Positions 37,936-49,642 are shown, counted from the stretch's first letter. The stretch is DNA of 64,000 nucleotides from Vibrio coralliilyticus (GCF_024449095.1 NZ_CP024627.1:62001-126000); one strand, 5' to 3'. The notes: a model not told the origin generated them from the sequence alone. Numbers and translations: made by a program.

Positions 37936-39845
37936 TTTTCTTCGCTGGCGGGTAAGGTAGATTCGACCTGCTCGCCACACACATCCTCAATTATATTGGT
38001 ACGAGTGAATATATCGGACCACAATCTTTGGCAGTGATGCTTACTGGTAAAAATGAGTGTGCCAAATTGAGGTTTAGTCAGATCAATTTGTCCGGCAAGC
38101 TCTGCGCTTTCCCCGTCTGAAGAGACTTTAATTCGACCACGATCAACGTCAACTGTCACTTTATCAAGGGGCCAAAGCTGGAGGTGATTGATTGCTCCAT
38201 CCACGGTTTTTGCTTCCAAGGCACCATCATGCAGATAAGCATTGATTGAACCTGTTAAGCTGTGCGCCAGCATGGCGTAGTCACCTGAGAGCCCACTCAG
38301 TTCCAATTCGACTTCTGCCAGGCCCGCCAGTTTAAACGGCAGCTGTGCTTGCAGAAGTGGTTGATTGACCTGAAACCCATCGATATGCAATGAAAGCTGC
38401 CAAGGTGCACTGGCTGATTGCCTTTGCCATTGTCCGCTTGCTTCAATATAGCCCTGATCCAACGGCACGAACGCGCGTTGTAAAGTAATGTCTCCCTGCT
38501 GTGCAGTGGCGGTGAGTACGGCTTGTGTCGTCATCAGTTGCTCAATGCTGGCGTTGTTAACACTGACTTCTAGATGACCGTTGTGCAATCCTACCTGATT
38601 TTGATGAATCAAGGTGAGATTCTCTCCTTCGATATTCAAACCGGACACTTGCCAATAGGGTGAGCGTTCTACTTGTATCAGTTGTGCATTTTCGATGTCG
38701 AGATCAGCGATACTCAATGAGTGAAGTGGCTTCGACACATCGGAGAGTGTGCGGAGAAGCTGGTCTGTTTGTTCTAGCCATTTTACTCCGGAAACCTTGA
38801 GTTGATTCAAGGCTACTTTGTTTGGTGTGATCTTGCCGTTGAACTGGATTCTTCCTTGTTTGAAATCGGCATCAAACTCATCTATGGCGATTTGGTTAGC
38901 ACTCAAGCCTAACCTTGCAGTTGGCGAAATGAGGCGAATTTGTTCGAAATCGGCACTTTCAGCATCAAAGGAGATGTAGCCATTCTCCTGTAACCAAAGT
39001 GGACGGTCGAGATAGAGATTTTCGAGGGATGCATCGAGCTGATTAAATTGCCACCCAGCATAGTGGATGTTGCTGCTGAGAAGATCGAGGCTATTTATGT
39101 GGTACACCGGTAGATTGAGAGATTCCAAGCGCGAGAGCAATTTTTCTGCTGAGGTGCTTGACGGCATTTCAAGCTTATTGACGGTGACATTGATCAATGA
39201 CCAGCCTTGAGAAAATTGTTCAGCTTGACCTGAGATGTCAGCGCCGTGCCATTGGAAAGAGGCGCCATAGATGGTGCTGTCTTGGGCTTGATATTGAGCG
39301 TCGATCAGCAGGTTATCTAGAGCTTCTCCTTTAATATAAAGCTGTTGGGCGGAAAGCTGAACATCCCCATAGGGTAAGTATTGCTGTGCACTGCTCCATT
39401 GAGGTTGTGTGACTTGAAGGTTGACATCGCGGGCAGACCAGCCGGGAGCGGTGATATCGACGTGTTGTAGAGCCAGCTGTTCTAAGTTAACCGATTGTAG
39501 CAAGGGCGAATTGAAATCAGTCAGGTCGACAGTGGCCCCCTCAACCAAAACTGAATCCAAGCTGGCTTTATTGTTTTTCCACAGCGATGGGCTTAGCCAA
39601 AGTGTCAGTTTAGGAATGTGCAGTGCGTTTGATTCAGCACCGATTTCAACATCTTCTAATGTCAGTTGATACGGAGGTGTGTAGGATGCGCGTTGAGTAG
39701 TGATGGTATAGGGGGTTAGATTTTGTAGCATCCCGTTGACTACTTGGCTCGCATAGCTAGTGTTGAGCAGAACGAACAGGGCCAGTAGCGGTAAGCTGAT
39801 CAGGCTGACAATTGCAATGGCAGTTAGCAGCAATGCTTTCTTCAA
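37887..39845 (-). CDS. AsmA family protein
   Basis: About 652 residues. An N-terminal hydrophobic anchor (ALLLTAIAIVSLISLPLLAL) is followed by a long beta-rich periplasmic region with the AsmA-like N-terminal pattern (ASYTPPYQLTLEDVEIG, IPKLTLWLSPSLWK) and a C-terminal LTKPQFGTL segment. The AsmA family is linked to phospholipid transport and outer-membrane biogenesis; the specific role here is unknown. The TTG at 39845 has AGGAAAGG upstream and is chosen; the open frame runs to 39908, but that lies in the pckA terminator. The 3' end overlaps the yiiD-like gene. Confidence 0.82.
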   Translation of the reverse strand: MKKALLLTAIAIVSLISLPLLALFVLLNTSYASQVVNGMLQNLTPYTITTQRASYTPPYQLTLEDVEIGAESNALHIPKLTLWLSPSLWKNNKASLDSVLVEGATVDLTDFNSPLLQSVNLEQLALQHVDITAPGWSARDVNLQVTQPQWSSAQQYLPYGDVQLSAQQLYIKGEALDNLLIDAQYQAQDSTIYGASFQWHGADISGQAEQFSQGWSLINVTVNKLEMPSSTSAEKLLSRLESLNLPVYHINSLDLLSSNIHYAGWQFNQLDASLENLYLDRPLWLQENGYISFDAESADFEQIRLISPTARLGLSANQIAIDEFDADFKQGRIQFNGKITPNKVALNQLKVSGVKWLEQTDQLLRTLSDVSKPLHSLSIADLDIENAQLIQVERSPYWQVSGLNIEGENLTLIHQNQVGLHNGHLEVSVNNASIEQLMTTQAVLTATAQQGDITLQRAFVPLDQGYIEASGQWQRQSASAPWQLSLHIDGFQVNQPLLQAQLPFKLAGLAEVELELSGLSGDYAMLAHSLTGSINAYLHDGALEAKTVDGAINHLQLWPLDKVTVDVDRGRIKVSSDGESAELAGQIDLTKPQFGTLIFTSKHHCQRLWSDIFTRTNIIEDVCGEQVESTLPASEENHSSEDEDAGKSNIDL

Positions 39846-39906
39846 AATCTCGACCTTTCCTCTAAGTAATGTTGCTAGCTTGGAACATTTTTTCTTTTCA
39901 GGCAAC

Positions 39907-39932
39907 AAAAAGCCCCTCCCAAGAGGGGCTTA
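39907..39932 (-). terminator. Terminator of pckA
   Basis: On the minus strand: AAGCCCCTC, loop TTGG, GAGGGGCTT, then TTTGTTG. It lies 25 bases after the pckA stop and just upstream of the AsmA-like gene. Confidence 0.88.
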
Positions 39933-39956
39933 GCTAAGCAATTGGTGGCGATATCA

Positions 39957-41588
39957 CTAATCTAGCTGAGGTCCAGCGGCAACCAGTGACTTACCTTCAG
40001 CGTTATCGGTGTACTTATCGAAGTTGTTGATAAAGCGCTGTGCCAAATCCTTCGCTTTGCTTTCCCACTGCAGCGGGTCAGTGTAGGTATCGCGAGGATC
40101 TAGGATTGTTGGGTCAACGTCATGTAACGCAGTTGGAACTTCCAAGTTGAAGATAGGAATATGCTTCGTTTCCGCTTTCTCAATCGAGCCATCTAAGATC
40201 GCATCAATGATGCCACGGGTATCTTGAATAGAGATACGCTTACCACTGCCGTTCCAGCCAGTATTGACGAGGTAAGCTTCTGCTCCTGCCGCTTCCATAC
40301 GTTTCACCAGTACCTCAGCGTATTTGGTTGGATGCAGGGTCAAGAATGCCGCGCCAAAACACGCTGAGAAGGTTGGAGTGGGTTCGGTAATGCCACGCTC
40401 TGTACCAGCTAGTTTTGCGGTAAAGCCCGATAGGAAGTGATACTTGGTTTGTTCTGGCGTCAATTTTGATACCGGAGGTAGCACGCCGAACGCATCTGCA
40501 GATAAGAAAATCACCTTATTTGCATGGCCGGCTTTCGATACTGGTTTAACAATGTTTTCAATATGTTCGATGGGGTAAGACACACGCGTGTTTTCTGTTT
40601 TTGAGCCGTCATCGAAGTCAATGGAGCCATCACTGCGTACTGTTACGTTCTCAAGCAAAGCATCACGACGAATTGCATTGTAGATGTCCGGTTCGGCTTC
40701 TTTCGATAGCTTGATGGTCTTGGCGTAACACCCTCCTTCGAAGTTGAAGATACCATCGTCATCCCAGCCGTGCTCATCATCACCGATCAGCTCGCGCTTA
40801 GGATCAGTAGAGAGTGTGGTTTTACCTGTGCCTGATAGGCCAAAGAAGACTGCAACATCACCATTCTCTTTACACTTGTTGGCGCTGCAGTGCATAGAAG
40901 CAATGCCTTTGAGCGGGAGGAAGTAGTTCATCATAGCGAACATACCTTTCTTCATCTCACCGCCGTACCAAGTGCCACCGATCAATTGCATGCGCTCAGT
41001 CAGGTTGAAAACTGTGAAGTTTTCAGAGTTCAGACCGTGTTCTTGCCATTTCTGGTTGGTGCACTTCGCGCCATTCATGACGACGAAGTCAGGCTCGAAT
41101 GTTGCTAACTCTTCCTCACTTGGGCGAATGAACATGTTCTTAACGAAGTGTGCTTGCCAAGCGACTTCAGTAATAACTCGGATGCTGAGGCGTGTATCTG
41201 GGTTGGCACCGCAGTAACCGTCAATCACAAAGACACGTTTACCTGAGAGTTGGTTAGTTACTTGTTCTTTGAGATCATTCCAGATTTCTTGAGTGATGGG
41301 TTTGTTGTCGTTTTTGACTTTATCAGAAGTCCACCACATGTGCTCTTCTGTTGTTGAGTCTTTAACGATGTACTTATCTTTTGGTGAGCGTCCAGTAAAG
41401 ATACCCGTGTCCACGGCGACTGCACCGAGCTCTGTGACTACCCCTTTCTCGTAGCCTTCCAGATCTGCGCGCGTTTCTTCTTCGAACAGCATTTCGTAAC
41501 TTGGATTGCGGACAACCTCTTTTACGTTGTGAAGCCCGTGTTTGGTAAGATCAATTGTTGCAGCCTTTGCATGTTCCATAACGGTCAT
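39957..41588 (-). CDS. pckA: phosphoenolpyruvate carboxykinase (ATP)
   Basis: 543 residues, typical of the ATP-dependent enzyme. The kinase P-loop is [11 protein letters not shown], the metal/substrate segment [17 protein letters not shown], with [10 protein letters not shown] and an [11 protein letters not shown]-terminal region. It converts oxaloacetate and ATP to PEP, CO2 and ADP, the first committed step of gluconeogenesis. The ATG at 41588 gives [14 protein letters not shown], as in other Vibrio PckA; a second in-frame ATG lies at 41579. The 276 bases upstream, to the hslO terminator, show no site I can name. Confidence 0.98.
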   Translation of the reverse strand: MTVMEHAKAATIDLTKHGLHNVKEVVRNPSYEMLFEEETRADLEGYEKGVVTELGAVAVDTGIFTGRSPKDKYIVKDSTTEEHMWWTSDKVKNDNKPITQEIWNDLKEQVTNQLSGKRVFVIDGYCGANPDTRLSIRVITEVAWQAHFVKNMFIRPSEEELATFEPDFVVMNGAKCTNQKWQEHGLNSENFTVFNLTERMQLIGGTWYGGEMKKGMFAMMNYFLPLKGIASMHCSANKCKENGDVAVFFGLSGTGKTTLSTDPKRELIGDDEHGWDDDGIFNFEGGCYAKTIKLSKEAEPDIYNAIRRDALLENVTVRSDGSIDFDDGSKTENTRVSYPIEHIENIVKPVSKAGHANKVIFLSADAFGVLPPVSKLTPEQTKYHFLSGFTAKLAGTERGITEPTPTFSACFGAAFLTLHPTKYAEVLVKRMEAAGAEAYLVNTGWNGSGKRISIQDTRGIIDAILDGSIEKAETKHIPIFNLEVPTALHDVDPTILDPRDTYTDPLQWESKAKDLAQRFINNFDKYTDNAEGKSLVAAGPQLD

Positions 41589-41864
41589 AGGTGCTCCTTG
41601 TAGGAATATTTTGTAGGGATTTTGTAATAATGTTTTGATGGTTATCTGCTCACCATGCTAGCAACGGGTCTCTGTGAAAACAGGGATATAGCTCAAAATT
41701 TATCCATGATTTCTATGGGGTTTTAAGCGACTCATCACATATTGGCCGAGATAGTGTATCGTGCACGCAAAGGATTGCGCTAGAGCAAGAAGGATTATTA
41801 ATTGACTAAAATTAAGTGGTTGTTTTATTACGTTAAAGCCTAATGTTAACGGGGCTTTGATCAC

Positions 41865-41892
41865 AAAAAGGCCAGCGATATGCTGGCCTTTT
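41865..41892 (-). terminator. Terminator of hslO
   Basis: AAAAAGGCCAGC, loop GATAT, GCTGGCCTTTT. A symmetrical stem with A run and T run, so it works in either direction; it serves hslO, 36 bases after its stop. Confidence 0.87.
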
Positions 41893-41927
41893 GACTGGTA
41901 AATTACGTGCTTCTTAAATTATAAAAA

Positions 41928-42803
41928 TTAATGCAACGTTTTGTTGCCCGAATCAGTCTGATCGAACAGCTCTGCAACTTGAGCTTCATCAAACGTGTAA
42001 TTCGTGCCGCAGTAATCACAATGTAAAGAAATTGAGCCAACCTCTGCCAAAATGTCATTGATTTCTGAGCGCTCGACAGTGACGATCGCGGCACCGCTGC
42101 GCTCGCGTGAACAGCCGCAGTGGAATGTCACTGGCTGTGGTTCAAACAGACGAACTTTCTCTTGGTTGTATAGACGGTAAAGCAGATCGTTGGCTTCAAG
42201 TGTGAATAGCTCTTCGTCTTTAACGGTATCTGTCAGTTGCTCTAGATGTTCAAAATCTTCAGGCGTTCCAGTACCATCTGGCATAACTTGGATCAGCATG
42301 CCAGCAGCATGCTGTTGACCTTGGTGTTCACCGAGGCGCAACCAAATACGAGTCTTTAACTGCTCTGAGTTGGCGAAGTAGCTTTCAAGAATTTCAGATA
42401 AGTTGTCACCATCTAGGCCAACAATACCTTGGTAACGTTCACCTTTCTTAGGATCGATAGTGATGACTAAGTGACCTTTGCCCATCATGTCATGAATGCT
42501 AGCGTCGTCAGCAATATCACCTTCCCAGCGCGCGACACCGCGAATTTTCTGGTCATTATCACCATTAATGACAGCCAGAGAAACTGGGCCATCGCCTTGC
42601 AGCTGCATAGTAATAGAGCCTTCGAACTTTAAGGTTGCAGTCAGCAGGGTTGTAGATACTAATAGCTCACCCAGTAGCTTCTGAAGTGGGGCTGGGTATT
42701 CCTTGCTGGAGATAATACGTTGGTAAGCGTCGTCCAATTGTACCAACTCGCCACGTACAGACAGGTCTTCAAAAAGGTAGCGATTTAAAACATTGTTTGC
42801 CAT
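41928..42803 (-). CDS. hslO: redox-regulated chaperone Hsp33
   Basis: 291 residues. The C-terminal zinc-binding redox switch is intact: [10 protein letters not shown] (CxC) and [10 protein letters not shown] (CxxC). The N-terminal domain begins [14 protein letters not shown]. In oxidising conditions zinc is lost and the protein becomes a holdase chaperone. It lies 54 bases downstream of hslR on the same strand, as in E. coli. Confidence 0.97.
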   Translation of the reverse strand: MANNVLNRYLFEDLSVRGELVQLDDAYQRIISSKEYPAPLQKLLGELLVSTTLLTATLKFEGSITMQLQGDGPVSLAVINGDNDQKIRGVARWEGDIADDASIHDMMGKGHLVITIDPKKGERYQGIVGLDGDNLSEILESYFANSEQLKTRIWLRLGEHQGQQHAAGMLIQVMPDGTGTPEDFEHLEQLTDTVKDEELFTLEANDLLYRLYNQEKVRLFEPQPVTFHCGCSRERSGAAIVTVERSEINDILAEVGSISLHCDYCGTNYTFDEAQVAELFDQTDSGNKTLH

Positions 42804-42857
42804 GTAAGCATTTCCTCGTACGTATGGTACTGATATCAGGCCAGTTTGGGCTGATAC

Positions 42858-43244
42858 TTATTGATGTTTGAATTTGATGATGTCGCGACGCTGCTTTTTG
42901 TCAGGGCGACGATCTGGGCTTGGGTTATGGGCGTGAAGTTTGCGACGGGAGGCATTTTCTTCACGTTTAGCAAGGCTGTCTACCGTCTCTGTATAAAGAG
43001 TCTGAGCTTCCGGTGCGCCACGACGCTGATCGGAAATCTTTTCAATGATGACGGTTTTTTCCTCATGCCCCTGACGAAGCGTAATCATTGCGCCAAGCTC
43101 TACAGCTTTACTCGGCTTGCTGCGCTGGCCATTATAGTGAACTTTGCCGCCGTCGACCATATTTCGAGCAATGGAGCGAGTTTTGTAAAAACGTGCTGCC
43201 CATAGCCATTTATCAAGTCTAACTGCTTCAGTTTGGGAACCCAT
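42858..43244 (-). CDS. hslR: ribosome-associated heat-shock protein Hsp15
   Basis: 128 residues, strongly basic. The N-terminal S4 RNA-binding domain (VRLDKWLWAARFYKTRSIARNMVDGGKVHYNG) is followed by a Lys/Arg-rich tail (RRKLHAHNPSPDRRPDKKQRR). Hsp15 binds stalled 50S subunits carrying peptidyl-tRNA. First gene of the hslR-hslO pair; divergent from the type II secretion operon across about 254 bases that show only AT-rich sequence to me. Confidence 0.96.
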   Translation of the reverse strand: MGSQTEAVRLDKWLWAARFYKTRSIARNMVDGGKVHYNGQRSKPSKAVELGAMITLRQGHEEKTVIIEKISDQRRGAPEAQTLYTETVDSLAKREENASRRKLHAHNPSPDRRPDKKQRRDIIKFKHQ

Positions 43245-43498
43245 TGTGGATACTCGCCTCTAACTGGTGGTGAATCTTGTGCCAAATTATTGGTGTAACA
43301 ATGGTGATGAAGCGCGCATTTTTCAAGGTATGTGGTAAAATTCCGCCGCTTTACATGTTAATCAGGCCGTTAGCTATTTAGCCTATTTCATATTTTGGTA
43401 GAATGCTTGGTTCAAATAAAAACTCTAATTATAGAGTACTTTGCTTGGTAAACAGTACCTTGCATGGCTTCGTCAGCTGGTGATCAAAAGGATTGTGA

Positions 43499-44368
43499 GT
43501 GAACATACGTGGTGTAATTCGACAGGACAGTTTCATAAAAAATCAGGACCGCCTGAGCTCAATGGCAACAGTGTTATTGTTAGGGCTGAGTGCTTGGGTG
43601 GCTGGTGCGATGATCTGGAAACCGATGGAATCGCAATCTGTGACGCCATGGCAGCCGACATTGGTTTCGGGCAGCGTGAGTAAAGGTTCAGGTTTGAACA
43701 TTGCTGATCTGCAAAATAGTCACCTGTTTGGCCGTTACCAAGCACAACAAGCCCCTGTTGTGAAAAAGCCAGTGGTGACAGAAGCCCCAAAAAGTCGCTT
43801 GAATGTAATTTTGGTTGGTGTTGTGACGAGTACCGAACCGGATAAAAACCTTGCAGTAGTTGCCAGTAGAGGTCAACAGGCCACTTATGGTATTGGTGAA
43901 GCACTGGAAGGAACTCGAGCGACGGTTGTACAGGTGTTGTATGACCGAATTATCGTCGATAACTCAGGTCGCAATGAAACAGTCATGTTAGAAGGGCTAA
44001 AATACACCAAAGATCCGCAGCCACAACCAAAGACCAAATCAATAAAAGCAGACGTTTCCGCCGATAAGCTGGAAGAAATTCGTTCTGTTATTCGCAAAGA
44101 TGCCAAACAAATTTTCCAATATGTTCGCATGTCTCAAATAAAAAGAGACGGTGAAGTTATTGGTTATCGCTTAACCCCAGGTAAAGAGAAAGAACTATTC
44201 GAATCGGTTGGCTTACAGTCAGGGGATATAGCAACACAAATCAATGGCCAAGATCTCAGTAACCCTGCAGCGATGGGGGAGATCTTCAAAAATATGTCTC
44301 AACTTACCGAACTTAATTTAACGGTAGAGAGAGATGGCCAGCCTTATGAAATTTATATTGAATTATAA
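43499..44368 (+). CDS. gspC: type II secretion system protein GspC
   Basis: 289 residues, GTG start at 43499 after AAAAGGA. One membrane segment near residues 22-42 (MATVLLLGLSAWVAGAMIW) leads to the periplasmic HR region (about 60-170), then a C-terminal PDZ-like domain (about 190-289, with VIGYRLTPGKEKELFESVGL and GDIATQINGQDL). GspC links the inner-membrane platform to the secretin and helps select substrates. Its cytosolic N-terminus is short. First gene of gspC-N, 39 bases before gspD. Confidence 0.94.
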   Translation: MNIRGVIRQDSFIKNQDRLSSMATVLLLGLSAWVAGAMIWKPMESQSVTPWQPTLVSGSVSKGSGLNIADLQNSHLFGRYQAQQAPVVKKPVVTEAPKSRLNVILVGVVTSTEPDKNLAVVASRGQQATYGIGEALEGTRATVVQVLYDRIIVDNSGRNETVMLEGLKYTKDPQPQPKTKSIKADVSADKLEEIRSVIRKDAKQIFQYVRMSQIKRDGEVIGYRLTPGKEKELFESVGLQSGDIATQINGQDLSNPAAMGEIFKNMSQLTELNLTVERDGQPYEIYIEL

Positions 44369-44407
44369 GAATGATGCAGATGCGTGAATCATTCCGAGGA
44401 GTAGAGA

Positions 44408-46438
44408 GTGAACCATTGGCTTAAAAAAAGCGCTTGGCTTTTAGCAGGAAGCTTGTTGACGTCACCTGCCGTTGTATTCGCGAATGAATACAGTGCGAGC
44501 TTTAAAGGCACAGATATTCAAGAGTTCATCAACATTGTTGGTCGGAATCTGGAAAAAACCATCATCGTTGACCCGTCAGTACGTGGCAAGATTGATGTTC
44601 GTAGTTACGATATGTTGTCAGAAGAGCAGTACTACAGCTTTTTCTTAAATGTGCTCGAAGTCTATGGCTACGCTGTTGTTGAAATGGATAACGGTGTTAT
44701 CAAAGTCATCAAGTCGAAAGACGCCAAAACATCAGCGATCCCTGTTGTCGGTGATGGTTCCGTTCAAGGTGACGAAGTGGTCACTCGTGTCGTAGCGGTT
44801 CGTAATGTTTCGGTGCGTGAATTGTCCCCTTTGCTGCGTCAATTGAATGATAATGCAGGGGCGGGTAATGTGGTTCACTACGATCCTGCCAATATCATCT
44901 TGATTACCGGCCGTGCAGCGGTGGTTAACCGATTAGCCGACATCATCAAACGTGTTGACCAAGCCGGTGACAAAGAAATCGAAGTGGTTGAGTTAGACAA
45001 TGCTTCAGCGGCCGAAATGGTGCGAATTGTTGAAGCGTTGAACAAGACTAATGACGCGAAAAGTACACCAGCCTTTCTTCAGCCAAAGCTGGTGGCCGAT
45101 GACCGTACTAACTCCATCCTTATCTCCGGTGATCCTCAAGTTCGCCAGCGGTTGCGTAAGTTGATTAAGCAGCTGGATGTCGAGATGGCGACCAAAGGCA
45201 ACAACCGTGTGGTGTACCTCAAGTACGCTAAAGCAGAAGACCTCGTTGATGTACTCAAAGGGGTGTCGGATAACCTTCAAGCCGAAAAGTCCTCAGGTAC
45301 TAAGCAATCCTCCAGTGCCCAGCGCGGCGAAGTGATGATTTCAGCTCACCCTGGCACCAATGCGCTTGTTCTGACCGCGCCGCCAGATATTATGAATGCG
45401 CTGCAAGATGTCATTTCTCAATTGGATATTCGCCGTGCACAGGTGCTGATTGAAGCCCTGATTGTCGAAATGACAGAAGGTGACGGTATTAACTTAGGTG
45501 TCCAGTGGGGCTCGCTCGAAACTGGTGCGATGATTCAGTACGGTAATACGGGCACACCCATTGGCCAAGTGATGGTTGGCCTCGAAGAAGCCGAAGATCA
45601 GAAGAGTACAGAGTATTACACTGATAATAACGGTAATCGAGTACCGTATGATGTGACTGAACCTGGTGATTATTCCACGCTAGCTTCCGCGCTCTCTGGC
45701 GTTAATGGTGCGGCACTTAGTGTAGTAATGGGAGATTGGACCGCACTGATCAGCGCAGTATCAAGCGACACCAACTCTAACATTCTGTCTTCTCCGAGCA
45801 TTACCGTTATGGATAATGGCGAAGCGTCTTTCATTGTCGGTGAAGAGGTACCTGTCATCACGGGTTCAGCCGCTGGTTCGAACAACGATAACCCATTCCA
45901 GACGGTGGATCGTAAAGAAGTCGGTATCAAGCTGAAAGTTGTACCACAAATCAATGAAGGCAACTCAGTCCAGCTCACCATTGAGCAAGAAGTGTCTAAC
46001 GTGCTACCGGCAACCAGTAATGCAGCGGTGGATGTCAGTTTTGCGAAACGTCAGCTTAATACCTCGGTTATGGTAGAAGATGGCCAAATGATTGTACTGG
46101 GTGGTTTGATTGACGAGCGTGCGCAAGAAAGTGAGTCTAAAGTACCGCTGCTTGGTGATATCCCGTATCTTGGCCGCTTGTTTAAGTCGACCAGTTCACA
46201 AATGCAAAAATCTAATCTGATGGTCTTCATCAAGCCAACCATCATTCGTGATGGTATGACGGCTGACGGTATTACTCAGCGTAAGTACAACTTTATTCGT
46301 GCTGAGCAGCTTTACAAAGCGGATCAAGGTCTGAAGCTGATGGAAGATGCTCGAACACCGGTACTGCCTAAGTTTGGTGAAGAGATCAGTCACCCAGCAG
46401 AGATTCAAGCCTTCCTTGACCAAATGGAAACTCAGTGA
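44408..46438 (+). CDS. gspD: type II secretion system secretin GspD
   Basis: 676 residues. A signal peptide (about 1-25, ending VVFANEYSA) is followed by the N0 domain ([19 protein letters not shown]), N1-N3 domains (to about 350) and the secretin core, with [15 protein letters not shown] and [16 protein letters not shown]. It forms the outer-membrane channel of the secretion machine. GTG start at 44408 after GAGGAG. The stop codon overlaps the gspE start. Confidence 0.97.
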   Translation: MNHWLKKSAWLLAGSLLTSPAVVFANEYSASFKGTDIQEFINIVGRNLEKTIIVDPSVRGKIDVRSYDMLSEEQYYSFFLNVLEVYGYAVVEMDNGVIKVIKSKDAKTSAIPVVGDGSVQGDEVVTRVVAVRNVSVRELSPLLRQLNDNAGAGNVVHYDPANIILITGRAAVVNRLADIIKRVDQAGDKEIEVVELDNASAAEMVRIVEALNKTNDAKSTPAFLQPKLVADDRTNSILISGDPQVRQRLRKLIKQLDVEMATKGNNRVVYLKYAKAEDLVDVLKGVSDNLQAEKSSGTKQSSSAQRGEVMISAHPGTNALVLTAPPDIMNALQDVISQLDIRRAQVLIEALIVEMTEGDGINLGVQWGSLETGAMIQYGNTGTPIGQVMVGLEEAEDQKSTEYYTDNNGNRVPYDVTEPGDYSTLASALSGVNGAALSVVMGDWTALISAVSSDTNSNILSSPSITVMDNGEASFIVGEEVPVITGSAAGSNNDNPFQTVDRKEVGIKLKVVPQINEGNSVQLTIEQEVSNVLPATSNAAVDVSFAKRQLNTSVMVEDGQMIVLGGLIDERAQESESKVPLLGDIPYLGRLFKSTSSQMQKSNLMVFIKPTIIRDGMTADGITQRKYNFIRAEQLYKADQGLKLMEDARTPVLPKFGEEISHPAEIQAFLDQMETQ

Positions 46439-47922
46439 TGGATGAAATAGCCACATTTCGTCGCTTACCATTCAGCTTTGCCAATCGCTTCAAATTGGTT
46501 CTTGAGCCAACAGAACAGGGACTCACTCTCTACTATGTTGAGCCATTGGCATTTGAAGCCTTGATTGAAGTGAAGCGCGTGGTGGGTGAACAGTTTGAGT
46601 TGCGTGAAGTGTCGAAAGATGAGTTTGACTCCAAACTGACGGAAGCCTATCAGCGTGACTCCTCAGAAGCCCGTCAGCTAATGGAAGATCTTGGTGCAGA
46701 TAATGATGACTTTTTCTCGTTAGCGGAAGATCTCCCACAGGATGAAGACTTGCTCGAGTCGGATGACGATGCACCAATCATCAAACTGATCAATGCCATG
46801 CTCGGTGAAGCGATCAAAGAAGGGGCGTCGGATATTCACATCGAGACCTTCGAAAAAGCGCTTTCCATTCGCTTCCGAGTGGATGGTGTGTTGCGCGATG
46901 TCCTATCACCAAGTCGTAAGCTTGCACCGTTATTAGTTTCTCGTGTTAAGGTCATGGCCAAGCTGGATATTGCGGAAAAACGAGTGCCTCAAGATGGCCG
47001 TATTTCACTGCGTATTGGCGGGCGAGCTGTTGATGTGCGTGTGTCCACCATGCCGTCTTCTCATGGTGAACGTGTGGTTATGCGTTTGCTTGACAAGAAC
47101 GCCACTCGACTGGACTTACACAGTCTAGGCATGACGCCGGCTAACCATGAAAACTTCCGCAGCATGATTGAGCGTCCTCACGGCATCATCTTGGTCACTG
47201 GTCCTACGGGTTCAGGTAAATCGACCACCTTGTATGCTGGCCTTCAGGAGCTCAACAGCAATGAACGCAATATCCTGACCGTTGAAGACCCGATTGAATT
47301 CGATATTGATGGTATCGGCCAGACACAGGTCAACCCCAAAGTAGACATGACCTTTGCTCGTGGCCTGCGCGCTATATTACGTCAGGATCCAGATGTTGTG
47401 ATGGTCGGTGAGATCCGTGACCTAGAAACAGCTCAGATTGCTGTTCAAGCTTCTTTGACCGGTCACCTAGTAATGTCGACCTTACACACTAATACGGCAG
47501 TGGGGGCGATTACTCGCTTGCGTGATATGGGGATTGAACCATTCCTGATTTCTTCTTCATTGCTTGGCGTGCTCGCCCAGCGCTTAGTTCGAACACTGTG
47601 TCCAGACTGTAAAGTGCCTTATGAGGCGGATAATGAAACCAAAAAGTTGTTTGAACTATCGAGTGATGATGAGCTGACACTATACAAAGCCAACGGCTGT
47701 GAGCACTGTAACCACAAAGGCTACCGTGGACGTACCGGTATTCATGAACTCCTCGTCGTGGATGAGCAGGTGCAGGAAAAAATTCACAGCGAAGCGGGAG
47801 AGCAAGCGATAGAAAAAGCCATCCGTGAGTACACACCAAGCATTCGTGAAGATGGCTTGAGCAAAGTGCGTCTGGGTATTACGTCTCTCGAAGAAGTGAT
47901 TCGGGTGACTAAGGAAGGCTAA
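46438..47922 (+). CDS. gspE: type II secretion system ATPase GspE
   Basis: About 494 residues. Walker A is [15 protein letters not shown], with Asp box [17 protein letters not shown] and Walker [19 protein letters not shown]. The four-cysteine zinc domain CPDC...CEHC is near residues 390-430. The N-terminal domain ([17 protein letters not shown]) docks to GspL. The ATG at 46438 overlaps the gspD stop (TGATG), implying coupled translation; a GTG three bases earlier is possible. It powers pseudopilus assembly. Confidence 0.97.
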   Translation: MDEIATFRRLPFSFANRFKLVLEPTEQGLTLYYVEPLAFEALIEVKRVVGEQFELREVSKDEFDSKLTEAYQRDSSEARQLMEDLGADNDDFFSLAEDLPQDEDLLESDDDAPIIKLINAMLGEAIKEGASDIHIETFEKALSIRFRVDGVLRDVLSPSRKLAPLLVSRVKVMAKLDIAEKRVPQDGRISLRIGGRAVDVRVSTMPSSHGERVVMRLLDKNATRLDLHSLGMTPANHENFRSMIERPHGIILVTGPTGSGKSTTLYAGLQELNSNERNILTVEDPIEFDIDGIGQTQVNPKVDMTFARGLRAILRQDPDVVMVGEIRDLETAQIAVQASLTGHLVMSTLHTNTAVGAITRLRDMGIEPFLISSSLLGVLAQRLVRTLCPDCKVPYEADNETKKLFELSSDDELTLYKANGCEHCNHKGYRGRTGIHELLVVDEQVQEKIHSEAGEQAIEKAIREYTPSIREDGLSKVRLGITSLEEVIRVTKEG

Positions 47923-49145
47923 TGGCAGCGTTTGAATATAAAGCCCTCAATAAGAAAGGCAAAACCCAGAAAGGGGTAATTGAAGGTGATAACGCTCGTC
48001 AGGTCCGAGCTAGGCTCAAAGAACAAGGGCTGATGCCCGTAGAAGTGAGTGAAACACGCCAGAAAGCGAAAAAGCAAACGGAACAGGCAGGGTTGACGTT
48101 CAAACGCGGTATCAGTACGCCTGATTTAGCATTGATCACTCGTCAGCTGGCGACTTTGGTGCAATCTGGCATGCCTTTGGAAGAGTGCCTTAAAGCCGTA
48201 TCGGAGCAGTCGGAGAAACCGCGTATTCGCACTATGTTATTGGCGGTACGTTCTAAAGTTACCGAAGGTTACACCTTGTCGGACAGTCTGGCGGATTTTC
48301 CGCACATCTTTGATGATTTGTTCCGTTCTATGGTGTCTGCTGGTGAGAAATCGGGCCACTTAGATGCGGTGTTAGAGCGCCTAGCTGATTACGCTGAAAA
48401 CCGCCAGAAAATGCGTTCCAAGTTGCAGCAGGCAATGATTTACCCTGTTGTGTTGGTGGTGTTTGCGATTGGTATTGTCGCCTTTTTGCTCGCGGCAGTA
48501 GTACCGAAAATTGTAGGTCAGTTTGTGCAGATGGGGCAGGAATTGCCTCAATCGACGCAATTTCTACTCGCGTCTAGTGAATTCATTCAGAATTGGGGGA
48601 TTCAGATTCTGGTGGCTTTGACTGCCGTTGTATATCTGTTTAAGTTTGCCCTTAGCAAACCGAATTTGCGTCTGAGCTGGGATCGAAAAATCGTTCATAT
48701 GCCTATGATTGGCAAAATCTCCCGAGGCCTCAATACATCGCGTTTTGCGCGCACGTTGTCGATTTGTACTTCCAGTGCGATTCCGATTTTAGATGGCATG
48801 AAAGTGGCAGTGGATGTGATGTCTAATCATTATGTTAAACAGCAGGTGCTGAGTGCGACAGATAATGTTCGTGAAGGGGCAAGCCTGCGTAAGTCACTTG
48901 AGCAAACCAAACTCTTCCCGCCGATGATGCTGCATATGATCGCCAGTGGTGAGCAAAGTGGTGAATTGGAAAGCATGCTGACTCGCGCGGCTGATAACCA
49001 AGATGCTAACTTTGAATCAACGGTCAATATCGCCTTAGGTATTTTCACTCCAGCATTAATAGCACTGATGGCTGGCTTAGTACTGTTTATCGTAATGGCG
49101 ACCCTGATGCCAATTTTAGAAATGAACAACTTAATGAGTGGATAG
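47922..49145 (+). CDS. gspF: type II secretion system inner-membrane platform protein GspF
   Basis: 407 residues. It opens AAFEYKALNKKGKTQKGVIEG, typical of GspF/PilC. Two repeated cytoplasmic helical domains are separated by hydrophobic segments near 170-195, 220-240 and 375-400. ATG at 47922 overlaps the gspE TAA by one base. It is the polytopic platform around which GspE and GspL assemble. Confidence 0.97.
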   Translation: MAAFEYKALNKKGKTQKGVIEGDNARQVRARLKEQGLMPVEVSETRQKAKKQTEQAGLTFKRGISTPDLALITRQLATLVQSGMPLEECLKAVSEQSEKPRIRTMLLAVRSKVTEGYTLSDSLADFPHIFDDLFRSMVSAGEKSGHLDAVLERLADYAENRQKMRSKLQQAMIYPVVLVVFAIGIVAFLLAAVVPKIVGQFVQMGQELPQSTQFLLASSEFIQNWGIQILVALTAVVYLFKFALSKPNLRLSWDRKIVHMPMIGKISRGLNTSRFARTLSICTSSAIPILDGMKVAVDVMSNHYVKQQVLSATDNVREGASLRKSLEQTKLFPPMMLHMIASGEQSGELESMLTRAADNQDANFESTVNIALGIFTPALIALMAGLVLFIVMATLMPILEMNNLMSG

Positions 49146-49198
49146 TCATACTGAGAGCAGTTTAATCTCTCGCTATGAATTTTTATTTGGAGAATATA

Positions 49199-49642
49199 AT
49201 GAAAAGAAAAATGAACAAGCAGTCTGGCTTTACGCTTTTAGAGGTGATGGTTGTTGTCGTCATCTTAGGTATTTTAGCGAGCTTTGTTGTTCCTAACCTT
49301 TTAGGTAATAAAGAAAAAGCGGACCAACAGAAAGCCATCACTGACATTGTTGCCCTAGAAAATGCACTGGATATGTACAAGCTAGACAACAGCGTTTACC
49401 CAAGCACTGACCAAGGTTTGGAAGCGTTAGTTAATAAGCCGTCCAGCCCAGAACCACGCAACTACCGCGATGGTGGTTACATTAAACGTCTGCCTACTGA
49501 CCCTTGGGGCAATGATTACCAATACCTGAGCCCAGGTGACAACGGCAATATCGATATTTTCACTCTTGGTGCCGATGGCCAAGAAGGCGGTGAAGGGGTC
49601 AATGCTGACATCGGTAACTGGAATATTCAGGACTTTCAATAA
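49199..49642 (+). CDS. gspG: type II secretion system major pseudopilin GspG
   Basis: 147 residues. Prepilin signal MKRKMNKQSG cleaved before FTLLEVMVVVVILGILASFVVPNL. The body has DQGLEALVNKP, GGYIKRLPTDPWGNDYQY and calcium-loop residues near the C-terminus, typical of GspG. ATG at 49199 follows GGAG; an earlier in-frame start at 49175 has no such site. It is the major subunit of the pseudopilus, processed by PilD encoded elsewhere. Confidence 0.97.
   Translation: MKRKMNKQSGFTLLEVMVVVVILGILASFVVPNLLGNKEKADQQKAITDIVALENALDMYKLDNSVYPSTDQGLEALVNKPSSPEPRNYRDGGYIKRLPTDPWGNDYQYLSPGDNGNIDIFTLGADGQEGGEGVNADIGNWNIQDFQ

Noticed and set aside
41589..41860. Possible CRP site upstream of pckA (TGTGAAAACAGGGATATA).
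   Set aside because: Only one half matches TGTGA; the second half is poor, so it is not reported as a feature.
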